Assembly (NCBI GenBank): GCA_914767715.1
Contig: OU612068.1
Coordinates: 7,504,001-7,568,000, forward strand
DNA: 64,000 nucleotides
Source of the DNA: Membranipora membranacea
Taxonomy: Eukaryota; Bryozoa; Gymnolaemata; Cheilostomatida; Membraniporidae
Direction of reading: 5' to 3'
The position numbers and the translations under genes are program-made. Positions within the stretch are counted from its first letter, which is position 1, and every line of letters starts with the position of its first letter. The notes under the pieces were generated by a model. The model did no database searches. It saw only the letters and a list, made by a program, of their open reading frames with translations, and was not told where the DNA came from. Shown here in pieces: positions 9,767 through 21,400 of this stretch.

Positions 9767-10594
9767 ATGGGATTAGCTGAAGACATATGTGAGACATTCG
9801 AAGGTATTGGTTTTGGCTCAAGCATTTATGTCATATTTCACAATTTAGCTAGAGCGTCTCATATTGTCAGCCCTATTGGGGAACTAGGCCTATATTACGA
9901 TAGGCTTCCTTTCTTAGATTTTAATAGAGAGACTTGTTTTAGATACTACAAGACCAGGTACTTTGCTGAGACATATGGGTCAGAACCTAAACGTAGAAGT
10001 GAATACCAACACGTAGGTCGTTCTGTATGTGAATATTACCCGGTTGTAGTTGGCCGCGAAGATGGCAGATTATCAGTTCACTGTAAACAGTATATGCTTT
10101 ATTATAAAATTTATGACATTACTGCACCAACCCTTATCTATCACAAAGGTCATGAAAACTACCTTCTAATATTGGCACATATGATCGGTTCCGCGTATGA
10201 CAGCTACTTAGTCGAGGAGTTGTACATAAGAAATTTATTAAAACTCAGAGCAGAATGTGATATAGTTGGAAAAGTAGTTAAGGATTATGTGGATCGCATA
10301 AACTCTGAAAAAGAGAAATATATCTCGGACATTTCACACCGCCTTAAAAGAGGGAACAAATACACTAGCGATTTCCGTTCAAAGCTTGAGGAGCTAAGAA
10401 CAACAAATACTGTAGTAGATGGGAAGCTAGTGCTAGGAAATATAGAAGAAGGTGCTAAACTGTTTGACAAGCTATTAGAAATTGTGCCGCGTAGTAATTA
10501 TTCAAGTGTGAGTAAATATTCTACTGATTTACTAAAGCTAGTGAAAATAATAAGAACGCTAGGAACAAGCCATGACACTCCATACGTCGTGTGA
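9767..10594 (+). CDS. Array family protein, copy 12 (275 aa)
   Basis: Full-length member with MGLAEDICETFEGIGFGSS, the FNRETCFRYYKTRYFAETYGS module, and a tail unlike most neighbours (KLFDKLLEIVPRSNYSSVSKYST). The upstream spacer is open in the same frame back to 9641, but the motif at 9731-9740 and family alignment place the start at ATG 9767. Confidence 0.8.
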   Translation: MGLAEDICETFEGIGFGSSIYVIFHNLARASHIVSPIGELGLYYDRLPFLDFNRETCFRYYKTRYFAETYGSEPKRRSEYQHVGRSVCEYYPVVVGREDGRLSVHCKQYMLYYKIYDITAPTLIYHKGHENYLLILAHMIGSAYDSYLVEELYIRNLLKLRAECDIVGKVVKDYVDRINSEKEKYISDISHRLKRGNKYTSDFRSKLEELRTTNTVVDGKLVLGNIEEGAKLFDKLLEIVPRSNYSSVSKYSTDLLKLVKIIRTLGTSHDTPYVV

Positions 10595-10731
10595 GGATAT
10601 AAACTTATGTCAACCGTGTTATTTTTTTAAGTTGCCGCATTTGAAGGCTAGCAAAGTGAGAAGAAATTTCACTAGGTATCTAAGTTCCATTATATTTAAA
10701 TTGAAAAAAAAAATATATTGTAGATATCAAA

Positions 10732-11553
10732 ATGGGACTAGCTAGAGACATACGCAAGACGTTCAAAGGCGCTGAGCACGAATTAAGCAGTTATGTCATA
10801 TTTTATAATTTAGGTAGCGCATCTCATATTGTGAGGACTATCGGAGAAAAAGGCCTATATCATGAGAAGTTTCCTTTTCTAAGATTTGACAGAAATTGTT
10901 CTAAATACTGCAAGACCTATCACTTTACTGAGACATATGGACCAGGTTCTAAACGTGAAAGAGAATACCAACACGTAGACCGTTCTGTATGTGAATATTA
11001 CCCTATTGTGATTGATTGCGAAGATGGCAGATTATCAGTTGACTGTAAACAGTATACGCTTGATTATAAAATTTATGGTATGGTTATACCAACTCTGATC
11101 TATCACAAAGGTTATGAAAACTACGTTCTAATATTGGCACATATGATCAGTTCCACGCGTGACAGTTACCCATTCGTGAGATTTTATAGAGAAAATCTTT
11201 TAAAATTCAGAACAGACTGTGATATAATCGGGAAAGTAGTTGAGGATTACGTGGATTGCATAAGCTCTGAAAAAGAGAAACGTATCTCGGATATTTCACA
11301 ACTCCTTACAAGCGGGAACAAATACACTAGCGACTTCCATCCAAAGCTCGAGGAACTAAGGACAACAAATACTATAGTAGATGGGAAACTTATGCTAGAA
11401 AACGTAGAAAAGAATTCTAAATTGATCGATGAACTACTGGAAAAAAGTGAACAATATACTAGTTACACGAGCGAATATTCTACTGACTTACTAGAGCTAG
11501 TGAAAATAATAAGAACGCTAGGAACAAGCCATGACGCTCCATATGTCGTGTGA
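10732..11553 (+). CDS. Array family protein, copy 13 (273 aa)
   Basis: Full-length member; the first with the VRFYRENLLKFRTDCDIIGKVV module, which dominates the right block. The N-terminus is divergent (RKTFKGAEHELSS), while residues ~55-80 are the FDRNCSKYCKTYHF type. After its stop the usual TGAGGAT is TGATGAT. Confidence 0.8.
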   Translation: MGLARDIRKTFKGAEHELSSYVIFYNLGSASHIVRTIGEKGLYHEKFPFLRFDRNCSKYCKTYHFTETYGPGSKREREYQHVDRSVCEYYPIVIDCEDGRLSVDCKQYTLDYKIYGMVIPTLIYHKGYENYVLILAHMISSTRDSYPFVRFYRENLLKFRTDCDIIGKVVEDYVDCISSEKEKRISDISQLLTSGNKYTSDFHPKLEELRTTNTIVDGKLMLENVEKNSKLIDELLEKSEQYTSYTSEYSTDLLELVKIIRTLGTSHDAPYVV

Positions 11554-11688
11554 TGATATAAACTTATGTCAACCGTGTTATTTTTTTTAAGTTACGGCAC
11601 TCGAAGGCTAGCAAAGTGAGAAGAAATTTCACTGGTATCTAAGTTCCATCATATTTAAATTGAAAAAAAATATATTGTAGATATCAAA

Positions 11689-12507
11689 ATGGGACTAGCT
11701 AGAGACATACGCAAAATACACACAGATACTGACTACGACTCAAGCAGTTATGTCATATTTTATATTTTACGTAGAGCGTCTCATATTGTCAGTCCTATTG
11801 GAAGTGCGCACCTATATTATGAGAGGTTTCCTTTTGTAAGATTTGACAGAAATTGTTCTAAATACTGCAAGACCTATCGCTTTACTGAGACATATGGACC
11901 AGGTTCTAAACATGAAAGAGAATACCAGTACATAGATCGTTCTGTATGTGAATATTACCCTATTGTGATCGATCGCAAAGACGGTGGATCAGTTGACTGT
12001 AAACAGTACACGCTTGATTATAAAATTTATGGCACGGCTATACCAACTCTGATCTATCACAAAGGTTATGAAAACTACGTTCTAATATTGGCACATATGA
12101 TCAGCTCCACGTATGACAGTTACTTATTCGTGAGATTTTATAGAGAAAATCTTTTAAAATTCAGAACAGACTGTGATATAATCGGGAAAGTAGTTGAGGA
12201 TTACGTGGATTGCATAAGCTCTGAAAAAGAGAAACATATCTCGGATATTTCACGCCGCCTTAAAAGCGGGAACAAATACGCTAGCGACTTCCATTCAAAG
12301 CTCGAGGAGCTAAGAGCAACAAATACTGTAGTAGATGGGAAACTTATGCTAGAAAACATAGAAAAGAATTCTAAATTGATCGATGAACTATTGGAAAAAA
12401 GTGCACCATATACTAGTTATATGAGTGAATACTCTACTGAGCTACTAGAGATAGTGAAAGTAATAAGAATATTAGGAACAAGCCATGGCACTGTATACGG
12501 CGTGTGA
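11689..12507 (+). CDS. Array family protein, copy 14 (272 aa)
   Basis: Full-length member with RKIHTDTDYDSSSYVIFYILRRAS at the N-terminus, shared almost exactly with copy 16. One residue is lost before CKQY (DGGSVDC). It carries the VRFYRENLLKFRTDCD module. The C-terminus is the SHGTVYGV type. Confidence 0.8.
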   Translation: MGLARDIRKIHTDTDYDSSSYVIFYILRRASHIVSPIGSAHLYYERFPFVRFDRNCSKYCKTYRFTETYGPGSKHEREYQYIDRSVCEYYPIVIDRKDGGSVDCKQYTLDYKIYGTAIPTLIYHKGYENYVLILAHMISSTYDSYLFVRFYRENLLKFRTDCDIIGKVVEDYVDCISSEKEKHISDISRRLKSGNKYASDFHSKLEELRATNTVVDGKLMLENIEKNSKLIDELLEKSAPYTSYMSEYSTELLEIVKVIRILGTSHGTVYGV

Positions 12508-12642
12508 GGACCCAAACTTATGTCAGCCGTATTATTTTTTTTAAGTTATGGCACTCGAAGGCTAGCAAAGTAAGAAGAAATTTCACTGGGCATATAAGTC
12601 GTTATATTTAAATTGAAAAAAAAAAATCTTATAAATAGTAAA

Positions 12643-13464
12643 ATGGGATTAGCTGAAGACATACACGAGATACACACAGATATTGAGCGTAGATCAAGCA
12701 GTTATGTCATATTTTATATTTTAGGTAGAGCGTCTCATGTTGTCAGTCCTATTGGAAGTGTGCACCTATATTATGAGAGGTTTCCTTTTATAAGATTTGA
12801 CAGAAATTGTTCTAAATACTGCAAGACCTATCACTTTACTGAGACATATGGACCAGGTTCTAAACGTGAAAGAGAATACCAGTACATAGATCGTTCTGTA
12901 TATGAATATTACCCTATTGTGATTGATCGCGAAGATGGCGAATTACCAGTTGGCTGTAAACAGTATATGCTTGATTATAAAATTTATGGTATTATTATAC
13001 CAACTCTGATCTATCACAAAGGTTATGAAAACTACCTCCCAATACTGATGTATATGCTAAATGCCACATGCTGGAGTTACTTATTCGAGGAGTTGTACAT
13101 AAGAAATTTAGTAAGACTCGGAGCAGAATGTGATATAGTTGGAAAAGTAGTTGAGGATTATGTGGGTCGCATAAACTCTGAAAAAGAGAAATATGTCTCG
13201 TGTATTTCACAACTCCTTGCAAGCGGGAACAAATACACTAGCGACTTCCGTTCAAAGCTCGAGGAACTAAGAACAACAAATACTACAGTAGATGGGAAAC
13301 TTATGCTAGAAAACGTAGAAAAGAATTCTAAATTGATCAATGAACTATTGGAAGAAAGTGCACCATATACTAGTTATATGAGTAAATATTCTACTTATTT
13401 ACTAGAGCTAGTGAAAATAATAAGAACACTAGGAACAAGCCATGACACTCCATATGTCATATGA
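12643..13464 (+). CDS. Array family protein, copy 15 (273 aa)
   Basis: Full-length member. Its middle reads NYLPILMYMLNATCWSYLF, a hybrid of the LPILMHMLN and SYLFEELYIRN modules. From about residue 172 onward it is identical to copy 19 apart from the last codons, showing sequence exchange across about 4 kb of array. The leader is preceded by an 11-A run. Confidence 0.8.
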   Translation: MGLAEDIHEIHTDIERRSSSYVIFYILGRASHVVSPIGSVHLYYERFPFIRFDRNCSKYCKTYHFTETYGPGSKREREYQYIDRSVYEYYPIVIDREDGELPVGCKQYMLDYKIYGIIIPTLIYHKGYENYLPILMYMLNATCWSYLFEELYIRNLVRLGAECDIVGKVVEDYVGRINSEKEKYVSCISQLLASGNKYTSDFRSKLEELRTTNTTVDGKLMLENVEKNSKLINELLEESAPYTSYMSKYSTYLLELVKIIRTLGTSHDTPYVI

Positions 13465-13599
13465 GGATATAAACTTATGTCAGTCGTGTTATTTTTTTAA
13501 GCTACCACACTCAAAGGCTAGCAACATAAGAAGAAATTTCACTAGGTGTCTAAGTTCCATCATATTTAAATTGAAAAAAAATATATTGTAGATATCAAA

Positions 13600-14421
13600 A
13601 TGGGACTAGCTAGAGACATACGCAAAATACACACAGATACTGACTACGACTCAAGCAGTTATGTCATATTTTATATTTTACGTAGAGCGTCTCATATTGT
13701 CAGTCCTATTGGAAGTGCGCACCTATATTATGAGAGGTTTCCTTTTATAAGATTTGACAGAAATTGTTCTAAATACTGCAAGACCTATCACTTTACTGAG
13801 ACATATGGACCAGGTTCTAAACGTGAAAGAGAATACCAGTACATAGATCGTTCTGTATATGAATATTACCCTATTGTGATTGATCGCGAAGATGGCGGAT
13901 TATCAGTTGACTGTAAACAGTATATGCTAAAGTATGAAATTTACGACGTGGTTATACCAACTCTGATCTATCACAAAGGTTATGAAAACTACGTTCTAAT
14001 GTTGGCACATATGGTCAGTTCCACGTATGGCAGTTACTTATTCGTGAGATTTTATATAGAAAATCTTTTAAAGTTCAGAGCAGGTTGTGATATAATCGGG
14101 AAAGTAGTTGAGGGTTATGTGGATCACATAAACTCTAGAAAAGAGGGATATATCTCGGATATTTCACGCCGCCTTAAGAACGGGAGCAAACACACTAGAG
14201 GCTTCCATTCAAAGCTCGAGGAACTAAGAGCAACAAATACTACAGTAGATGGGAAACTTATGCTAGAAAACATAGAAAAGAGTTCTAAATTGATCAATGA
14301 ACTATTGGAAGAAAGTGCACCATATACTAGTTATATGAGTAAATATTCTACTGAGTTACTAGAGCTAGTGAAAATAATAAGAATATTAGGAACAAGCCAT
14401 GGCACTGCGTGCGGCGTGTGA
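13600..14421 (+). CDS. Array family protein, copy 16 (273 aa)
   Basis: Full-length member. The first ~50 residues match copy 14, the middle switches to the KYEIYDVVIPTLIYHK module, and residues ~155-170 are VRFYIENLLKFRAGCD. A private segment near residue 205 (RLKNGSKHTRGFHSK) sets it apart. Confidence 0.8.
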   Translation: MGLARDIRKIHTDTDYDSSSYVIFYILRRASHIVSPIGSAHLYYERFPFIRFDRNCSKYCKTYHFTETYGPGSKREREYQYIDRSVYEYYPIVIDREDGGLSVDCKQYMLKYEIYDVVIPTLIYHKGYENYVLMLAHMVSSTYGSYLFVRFYIENLLKFRAGCDIIGKVVEGYVDHINSRKEGYISDISRRLKNGSKHTRGFHSKLEELRATNTTVDGKLMLENIEKSSKLINELLEESAPYTSYMSKYSTELLELVKIIRILGTSHGTACGV

Positions 14422-14556
14422 GGACCCAAACTTATGTCAACCATATTATTTTTTTTAAGTTACCACACTCAAAGGCTAGCAACATAAGAAGAAATTTCAC
14501 TGGGCATATAAGTCGTTATATTTAAATTGAAAAAAAAATATCTTGTAGATATCAAA

Positions 14557-15378
14557 ATGGGAGTAGCTAAAGACATATGCGAGATATGCGAAGATATTGA
14601 TTGGAAATCAAACATTTATGTCATATTTTACAATTTATATAGAGCATCTAATATTGTCAGCCCTATTGGGAAAACAGACATGTGTTGTGTGGGGTTTCCT
14701 TTTGTAAGTTTTGACAGAAATTGTTCTAAATACTGCAAGACCTATCACTTTACTGAGACATATAGACCAGGTTCTAAACGTGAAAGAGAATACCAGTATG
14801 TAGATCGTTCTGTATGTGAATATTACCCGGTTGTAGTTGGTCGCGAAGATGGCGGATTAACAGTTGACTGTAAACAGTACACGCTTGATTATAAAATTTA
14901 TGGTGCAGTTATACCAACTCTGATCTATCACAAAGGTCATGAAAACTACCTTCTAATATTGGCACATATGGTCGGTTCCATGTGTGACACTTACTTATTC
15001 GAGGGGTTGTACATAAGAAATTTAGTAAGACTCGGAGCAGAATGTGATATAGTTGGAAAAGTAGTTGAGGATTATGTGGGTCGCATAAGCTCTAAAAAAG
15101 AGAAATATATCTCGGACATTTCACACCACCTTAAAAGCGGGAACAAATACGCTAGCGACTTCCGTTCAAAGTTCGAGGAACTAAGAACAACAAATACTGT
15201 AGTAGATGGGAAACTAGTGCTAGAAAACGTAGAAAAGAATTCTAAATTGATCGATGAACTATTGGAAGAAAGTAAACCATATACTAGTTATATGAGTGAA
15301 TATTTTACTGAGTCGCTAGAGCTAGTGAAAATAATAAGAGCGCTAGGAGCAAGCCATGACGCTACATACGCCATATGA
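14557..15378 (+). CDS. Array family protein, copy 17 (273 aa)
   Basis: Full-length member. The N-terminal ~40 residues (CEDIDWKSNIYVIFYNLYRASN) are those of the right-block A-type genes, followed by FDRNCSKYCKTYHFTETYRPGSK and EGLYIRNLVRLGAECD. The end is divergent for the family (IIRALGASHDATYAI). Confidence 0.8.
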   Translation: MGVAKDICEICEDIDWKSNIYVIFYNLYRASNIVSPIGKTDMCCVGFPFVSFDRNCSKYCKTYHFTETYRPGSKREREYQYVDRSVCEYYPVVVGREDGGLTVDCKQYTLDYKIYGAVIPTLIYHKGHENYLLILAHMVGSMCDTYLFEGLYIRNLVRLGAECDIVGKVVEDYVGRISSKKEKYISDISHHLKSGNKYASDFRSKFEELRTTNTVVDGKLVLENVEKNSKLIDELLEESKPYTSYMSEYFTESLELVKIIRALGASHDATYAI

Positions 15379-15513
15379 GGATCCAAACTTATGTCAACCG
15401 TATTATTTTTTTAAGTTATAGCACTCGAAGGCTAGCAGCGTAAGAAGAAATTTCACTGGTATCTAAGTTCCATCATATTTAAATTGAAAAAAAAATATCT
15501 TGTAGATATCAAA

Positions 15514-16335
15514 ATGGGAGTAGCTAAAGACATATGCGAGATACGCAAAGATACTTATTATGACTCAAGCATTTATGTCATATTTTACAATTTATGTAGA
15601 GTATCTCATATTGTCAGTCCTATCGGAGAAACAGACCTATATTATGAGAGGTTTCCTTTCTTAGAGTTTAATAGAGAGACTTGTTTTAGATACTACAAGA
15701 CCAGGTACTTTGCTGAGACATATGGGTCAGATCCTAGACGTAGAAGAGAATACCAATATGTAGGTCGTTCTGTATGTGAATATTACCCGGCTGTAGTTGG
15801 CCACGAAGGTGGTGGGTTATTTGGCTGTAAACAGTATATGCTAAAGTATGAAATTTACGACGTGGTTATGCCAGCTCTGATCTATCACAAAGGTTATGAA
15901 AACTACGTTCTAATATTGGCACATATGGTCAGTTCCACGTATGGCAGTTACTTATTCGAGGAGTTGTACATAAGAAATTTAGTAAGACTCGGAGCAGAAT
16001 GTGATATAGTTGGAAAAGTAGTTGAGGATTATGTGGATAGCATAAGCTCTGAAAAAGAGAAACACGTCTCGCGTATTTCACAACTCCTCGCAAGAGGGAA
16101 CAAATACACTAGCGACTTCCGTTCAAAGCTCGAGGAACTAAGAACAACAAATACTGTAGTAGATGGGAAACTAGTGCTAGAAAACGTAGAAAAGAATTCT
16201 AAATTGGTCGATGAACTATTGGAAGAAAGTGCACCATATGCTAGTTATATGAGTGAAGATTCTACTGATTTACTAGAGCTAGTGAAAATAATAAGAATAT
16301 TAGGAACAAGCCATGACACTCCATATGTCATATGA
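15514..16335 (+). CDS. Array family protein, copy 18 (273 aa)
   Basis: Full-length member with CEIRKDTYYDSSIYVIFYNLCRVSH and the FNRETCFRYYKTRYFAETYGSD module. Residues 1 to about 80 are identical to copy 19. The C-terminal half is a separate mix (RISQLLARGNKYTSDF, ASYMSEDSTDLLEL). Confidence 0.8.
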   Translation: MGVAKDICEIRKDTYYDSSIYVIFYNLCRVSHIVSPIGETDLYYERFPFLEFNRETCFRYYKTRYFAETYGSDPRRRREYQYVGRSVCEYYPAVVGHEGGGLFGCKQYMLKYEIYDVVMPALIYHKGYENYVLILAHMVSSTYGSYLFEELYIRNLVRLGAECDIVGKVVEDYVDSISSEKEKHVSRISQLLARGNKYTSDFRSKLEELRTTNTVVDGKLVLENVEKNSKLVDELLEESAPYASYMSEDSTDLLELVKIIRILGTSHDTPYVI

Positions 16336-16472
16336 GGATATAAACTTATGTCAGCCGTATTATTTTTTTTAAGTTACGGCACTCAAAGGCTAGAAAAGTA
16401 AGAAGAAATTTCACTAGGTATCTAAGTTCCATCATATTTAAATTGAAAAAAAAATATCTTGTAGATATCAAA

Positions 16473-17294
16473 ATGGGAGTAGCTAAAGACATATGCGAGA
16501 TACGCAAAGATACTTATTATGACTCAAGCATTTATGTCATATTTTACAATTTATGTAGAGTATCTCATATTGTCAGTCCTATCGGAGAAACAGACCTATA
16601 TTATGAGAGGTTTCCTTTCTTAGAGTTTAATAGAGAGACTTGTTTTAGATACTACAAGACCAGGTACTTTGCTGAGACATATGGGTCAGATCCTAGACGT
16701 AGAAGAGAATACCAATATGTAGATCGTTCTGTATGTGAATATTACCCGGCTGTAGCTGGCCGCGAAGACGACGGATCAACTGGCTGTAAACAGTATATGC
16801 TAAAGTATGAAATTTACGACGTGGTTATGCCAGCTCTGATCTATCACAAAGGTTATGAAAACTACGTTCTAATATTGGCACATATGGTCAGTTCCACATG
16901 TGACAGCTACTCATTCGAGGAGCTGTACATAAGAAATTTAGTAAGACTCAGAACAGAATGTGATATAGTTGGAAAAGTAGTTGAGGATTATGTGGGTCGC
17001 ATAAACTCTGAAAAAGAGAAATATGTCTCGTGTATTTCACAACTCCTTGCAAGCGGGAACAAATACACTAGCGACTTCCGTTCAAAGCTCGAGGAACTAA
17101 GAACAACAAATACTACAGTAGATGGGAAACTTATGCTAGAAAACGTAGAAAAGAATTCTAAATTAATCAATGAACTATTGGAAGAAAGTGCACCATATAC
17201 TAGTTATATGAGTAAATATTCTACTTATTTACTAGAGCTAGTGAAAATAATAAGAACACTAGGAACAAGCCATGACACTGCGTGTGGCGTGTGA
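16473..17294 (+). CDS. Array family protein, copy 19 (273 aa), mosaic of copies 18 and 15
   Basis: Full-length member. Its N-terminal third matches copy 18 exactly, while the segment from about residue 172 (GRINSEKEKYVSCISQLL) to the tail matches copy 15 exactly. The crossover lies in the conserved GKVVEDYV block. This is one of the clearest recombinant copies in the left block. Confidence 0.8.
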   Translation: MGVAKDICEIRKDTYYDSSIYVIFYNLCRVSHIVSPIGETDLYYERFPFLEFNRETCFRYYKTRYFAETYGSDPRRRREYQYVDRSVCEYYPAVAGREDDGSTGCKQYMLKYEIYDVVMPALIYHKGYENYVLILAHMVSSTCDSYSFEELYIRNLVRLRTECDIVGKVVEDYVGRINSEKEKYVSCISQLLASGNKYTSDFRSKLEELRTTNTTVDGKLMLENVEKNSKLINELLEESAPYTSYMSKYSTYLLELVKIIRTLGTSHDTACGV

Positions 17295-17429
17295 GGATAT
17301 AAACTTATGTCAGTCGTGTTATTTTTTTAAGCTACCACACTCAAAGGCTAGCAACATAAGAAGAAATTTCACTAGGTGTCTAAGTTCCATCATATTTAAA
17401 TTGAAAAAAAAAATCTTATAAATAGTAAA

Positions 17430-17986
17430 ATGGGATTAGCTAAAGACATATGCGAGATATGCGAAGGTATTGATTTGGACTCAAGCATTTATGTCATATT
17501 TTACAACTTAGCTAGAGCATCTCATATTGTCAGCCCTATCGGAGAAACAGACCTATATTATGAGAGGTTTCCTTTCTTAGAGTTTAATAGAGAGACTTGT
17601 TTTAGATACTGCGAGACCAATTACTTTGCTGAGACATATGGACCAGAGTCTAACCTCAAAGGAGAATACCAGTATGTAGATCGTTCTGTATGTGAATATT
17701 ACCCGGTTGTAGTTGGTCGCGAAGGTGATGGGGTAGCACTTGAGTATAAACAGTATATGCTAAAGTATGAAATTTACGATGTGGTTATGCCAACTCTGAT
17801 CTATCACAAAGGTTGTGATAGATTAGAGTGCTAGGAAATATAGAAGAAGGTGCTAAACTGTTCGACGAGCTGTTAGAAACCGCGCCATATACTAGTTATA
17901 TGAGTGAATATTCTACTGAGTTACTAGAGCTAGTGAAAATAATAAGAATATTAGGAACAAGCCATGACGCTGCGTGTGGCGTGTGA
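17430..17986 (+). pseudogene. Array family copy 20, internal deletion and frameshift
   Basis: The N-terminal ~130 codons are intact and resemble the right-block genes (FCETNYF-like module, GREGDGVALEYKQY). About 265 bp is deleted after IYHKG at ~17813, causing a frameshift and a stop at 17834. The family tail (GAKLFDELLETAPYTSYM...) continues in another frame to 17986. It is the last copy before the nested transposons. Confidence 0.75.
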
Positions 17987-18046
17987 GGATCCAAACTTAT
18001 GTCAACCGTGTTATTTTTTTAAGCTACCACACTCAAAGGCTAGCAA

Positions 18047-18266
18047 TGTAAGAACTGCTAATTGTGATGGCAATGAATAGTCTGTTTATTCTTCTGATAA
18101 TAAATGATGATCTCTAACCAAGAAATCTAAACATCTTCAAGATGGTTGACAATAATAATTGGTATCAAGTTGGGCTGCTGTAATAATCCACAATAGGGAG
18201 TAGACAACTCCAAAGTAGTAATGTATAAGTTAGGGAGTAAACAACTCCAAAGTAGTAGTCACTACA
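18047..18266 (-). repeat. E1 3' LTR (220 bp)
   Basis: Starts TGTAGTGACT and ends TTCTTACA on the minus strand. It contains an internal near-duplicate of ~23 bp (GGGAGTAGACAACTCCAAAG / GGGAGTAAACAACTCCAAAG on the plus strand). Confidence 0.93.
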
Positions 18267-18445
18267 TCCGCTTTTATGTCAATTACTTTGACGTTGAGCA
18301 CCAGGTTCATGGTGGCGGCAACTAAGAATGTTTTGTGTCTCTGTATGTAATTATACTTGTTGTATACTGGAGATATCTGTGTAACATGATTTCTCATGGT
18401 GACTGACTCCACAGTTTCTCATGCTTCTTTTGAAACATCCAGTCA

Positions 18446-21400
18446 CTAGGTGTGGTACTCGGTCACGAAACCATCATATTTAGCTGGCCGATTCTTAGCT
18501 CGTACAGATTTACGAGGAGTAGGCACATTTGGTTGTGATGAGCTGGGCATATTGGCTGCCTGAGGTATATCTTCGATCTCGACAAGTGCCGGTGGTACTG
18601 TAGGCGGCGTCACTTGAACTGGTCTATCTGTTACCGTCTCAGTATCGTTCTCTGACCTTGGTATTATCGGTATCATCTGTGATGGGCGGGTGGCTACTAA
18701 GGCTCCCTGCGTTTCAGAATCCACGTCCGCATCTACAACAGGTTTCTCAGAGCAGTAATACGGTCTAACATGGCTTATGTTACGCTTATACAGCCGGCCT
18801 GCCCTGGATTTTACAGTGATCTGAGAGCCTTTTATGTCCATTACCACAAATGGATCTGGGTGGAACAGTGTCTGACATTTAGATGGACTATCTCTCTTAA
18901 CCAAAACAAAACTGCCTATCTCTAGCTGGTGATTATTGCCACTACCAGTTTCTAACTTCTCGTTACGGGTGGCTATCATCTTATGTTTCATCTCACTATC
19001 TCTATCTCTAGCTTCAACGTCATCAAAACTATTAGGCAGACTTGGCAAGTTAGTCCTAAGCACACGCCCAAATAACATCTCTGCTGGGCTTTTGCCAGTA
19101 ATGGAATGTGGTGTATTACGATATGTAAACAGCCATGTCATGAGGGCACTCTCATAGTCTACCCTATTGTTGTGTGCAATCTGAATACGCTTCATTATGG
19201 ATCTGTTTTGTCTCTCCACTTGACCATTGGCCTCAGGCCACCTAGGGGTTGTCAGACACTGTTCGATACCATACCCGGAGCAAAACTCACCATACTCATG
19301 AGAGATAAACTGTGGCCCGTTGTCACTCTTCATGCTGAGTGGATACCCATGCGTAAAAAATACTGATTTCAGCCAAGAAATAACATCACTAGCTTTTGTG
19401 ACTGTCATGAACTTTACTTCGTTCCACCTACTATAATAGTCTGTTAAGACTAGAACTGACTTACCGTTAGACAGGGGACCCAAAAAATCTAAGGCAAGAT
19501 CTTCCCATGGTCCATTGGGAAGTTCTGTCACCCTTACTGGCTGCCTATCTAGTGGCTTACTGGTCAACTGACAATCGTGACAGTGTTTAACATACTTGTC
19601 TACATCAGAGTCGATTCCGGGCCACCAGACTCTTGTTCGTAGATATCTCTTGGTGCCTCCCATCCCACTATGACCCTCGTGAGCTATCTCAAGCATCTTC
19701 TGTCTGAGCTCTTGAGGTACTACTATCCTACCTCCCCTCAAAACTAACTCCCCTATGACACATAACTCATTTTTAATGGCCCTATATACAGCTGGTATAT
19801 CAACATTGTCGAATGAATTCGCTCTTATAGCTTGTTTTAAGGCCTTAATCTCCTCATCCATATAAGAGACTTCCTCAATATAGCGGGGTGTGATTGCCGA
19901 TGGCACATTGTCCTCCACAACACTACGTACATAGAGCTCAACATTTTCCCTTTCTACCAGGTGTTCAGTCGCCTTTTTCGAACATAGAAGCCTTGACAGG
20001 GGGTCAGCAATATTATCTGAGCTTTTTACGCGAACTATCTCAAAATCATATGACTGTAAACGAAGCTGCCACCTCTCTATACGAAGGGATGTCCTCTTGG
20101 TTTTGTTTCCATAAATGGACTCAAGAGGCTCACAATCAGAAACCACTTTGAACCGACAACCAAAGAGATAATGATGAAACCTCTCACATGCCCAGACAAT
20201 ACCTAGAGCTTCTTTTTCTGTCTGCATGTATCTTTTCTCGACATCAGACAATGCTCTACTTCCATAGCTAACCACTTTGGGCTCGCCATTTTGAATCTGT
20301 ACCAGTATTGCGCCTAGCCCCACAGGACTGGCATCTGTGTACAGCAGAGTCTCACAACTAGTATCGAAGTGAGTCAGAGTATCATGATTACATAAATCAG
20401 CCTTTAGCTGATTGAAAGCCACAATCTCCTTATCTGACAAACATATAGCCTCTCGGGAATTTTTACCCGCTGACAACCTCCTCAACACATCAGTTGTGTG
20501 AGAGTAATGTGGAATAAACTTAGACATATAACTAGTCAAACCGAGGAAACTCTTCAACTCACCAACTGTCTTAGGAACAGCAGCATCTTTGACTGCCTTG
20601 ACTTTGCAACCATGGGGATCAATACCCTTGTAACTAAGGAGATGTCCGAGAAACTCTAACTGCTGAACCCCAATCTCACACTTCTTTTTATTCAGAGTCA
20701 TGTTAGCCTGCTCTAGACGACTGAACACCTCACCCAGCCTACGATCGTGCTCTTCCCTTGTTTTGGCATGGACAATGATATCATCGGCAAGATTTGCTAC
20801 ACCCGGCAGGCCTTGGATAATTTTGGCGACCTCCTTCTGGTACATTTCTGGAGCCGCATTTATCCCAAACATGAGTCTCTTATATCTATATAGGCCTAAA
20901 TGAGTACTGAAAGTTGTGATATCCCTGGACTCAGGGTGAAGAACAAATTGGTGGAACCCCATGCGCATGTCCAGCTTCGAAAAGTACTGAGCCCCATTCA
21001 TGTCGTATAGCATCTCGTCTACGGTGGGGACTGGGTGTTGGTGCCTAACTATAGCCTCATTGGCTCTCCTCATATCAATGCATAACCTAATCTTACCGGA
21101 TTCCTTCTTTGGAATGATCACTGCTGGACTTACCCATGATGACCCTGAATGACCTTCGACTTTCTCTATTATATCATGTGCGATAAGCTCATCTAAGTGA
21201 GCGGCTAGTTTATCTCTCAACAACAGTGGCACTCTTCGGAATGGCTGAGCAACAGGCGCTATATCATCTCTAATTGTCAGCTTTATCTCATTCTTAGACT
21301 TACCCAATACCTCTGAGAACAGCCTTGGATATCTAGCTTCATAATCATCTAAGCCTACTCTATTTATAATCCTGATTACACCTAGTTGTTTACCTGTTTC

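Noticed and set aside
1-18046. Minus-strand frames of 60-98 codons repeated in many array copies
   Set aside because: They recur because the plus-strand genes recur. They have no start context, vary in ends, and are shadows of the family coding frame.
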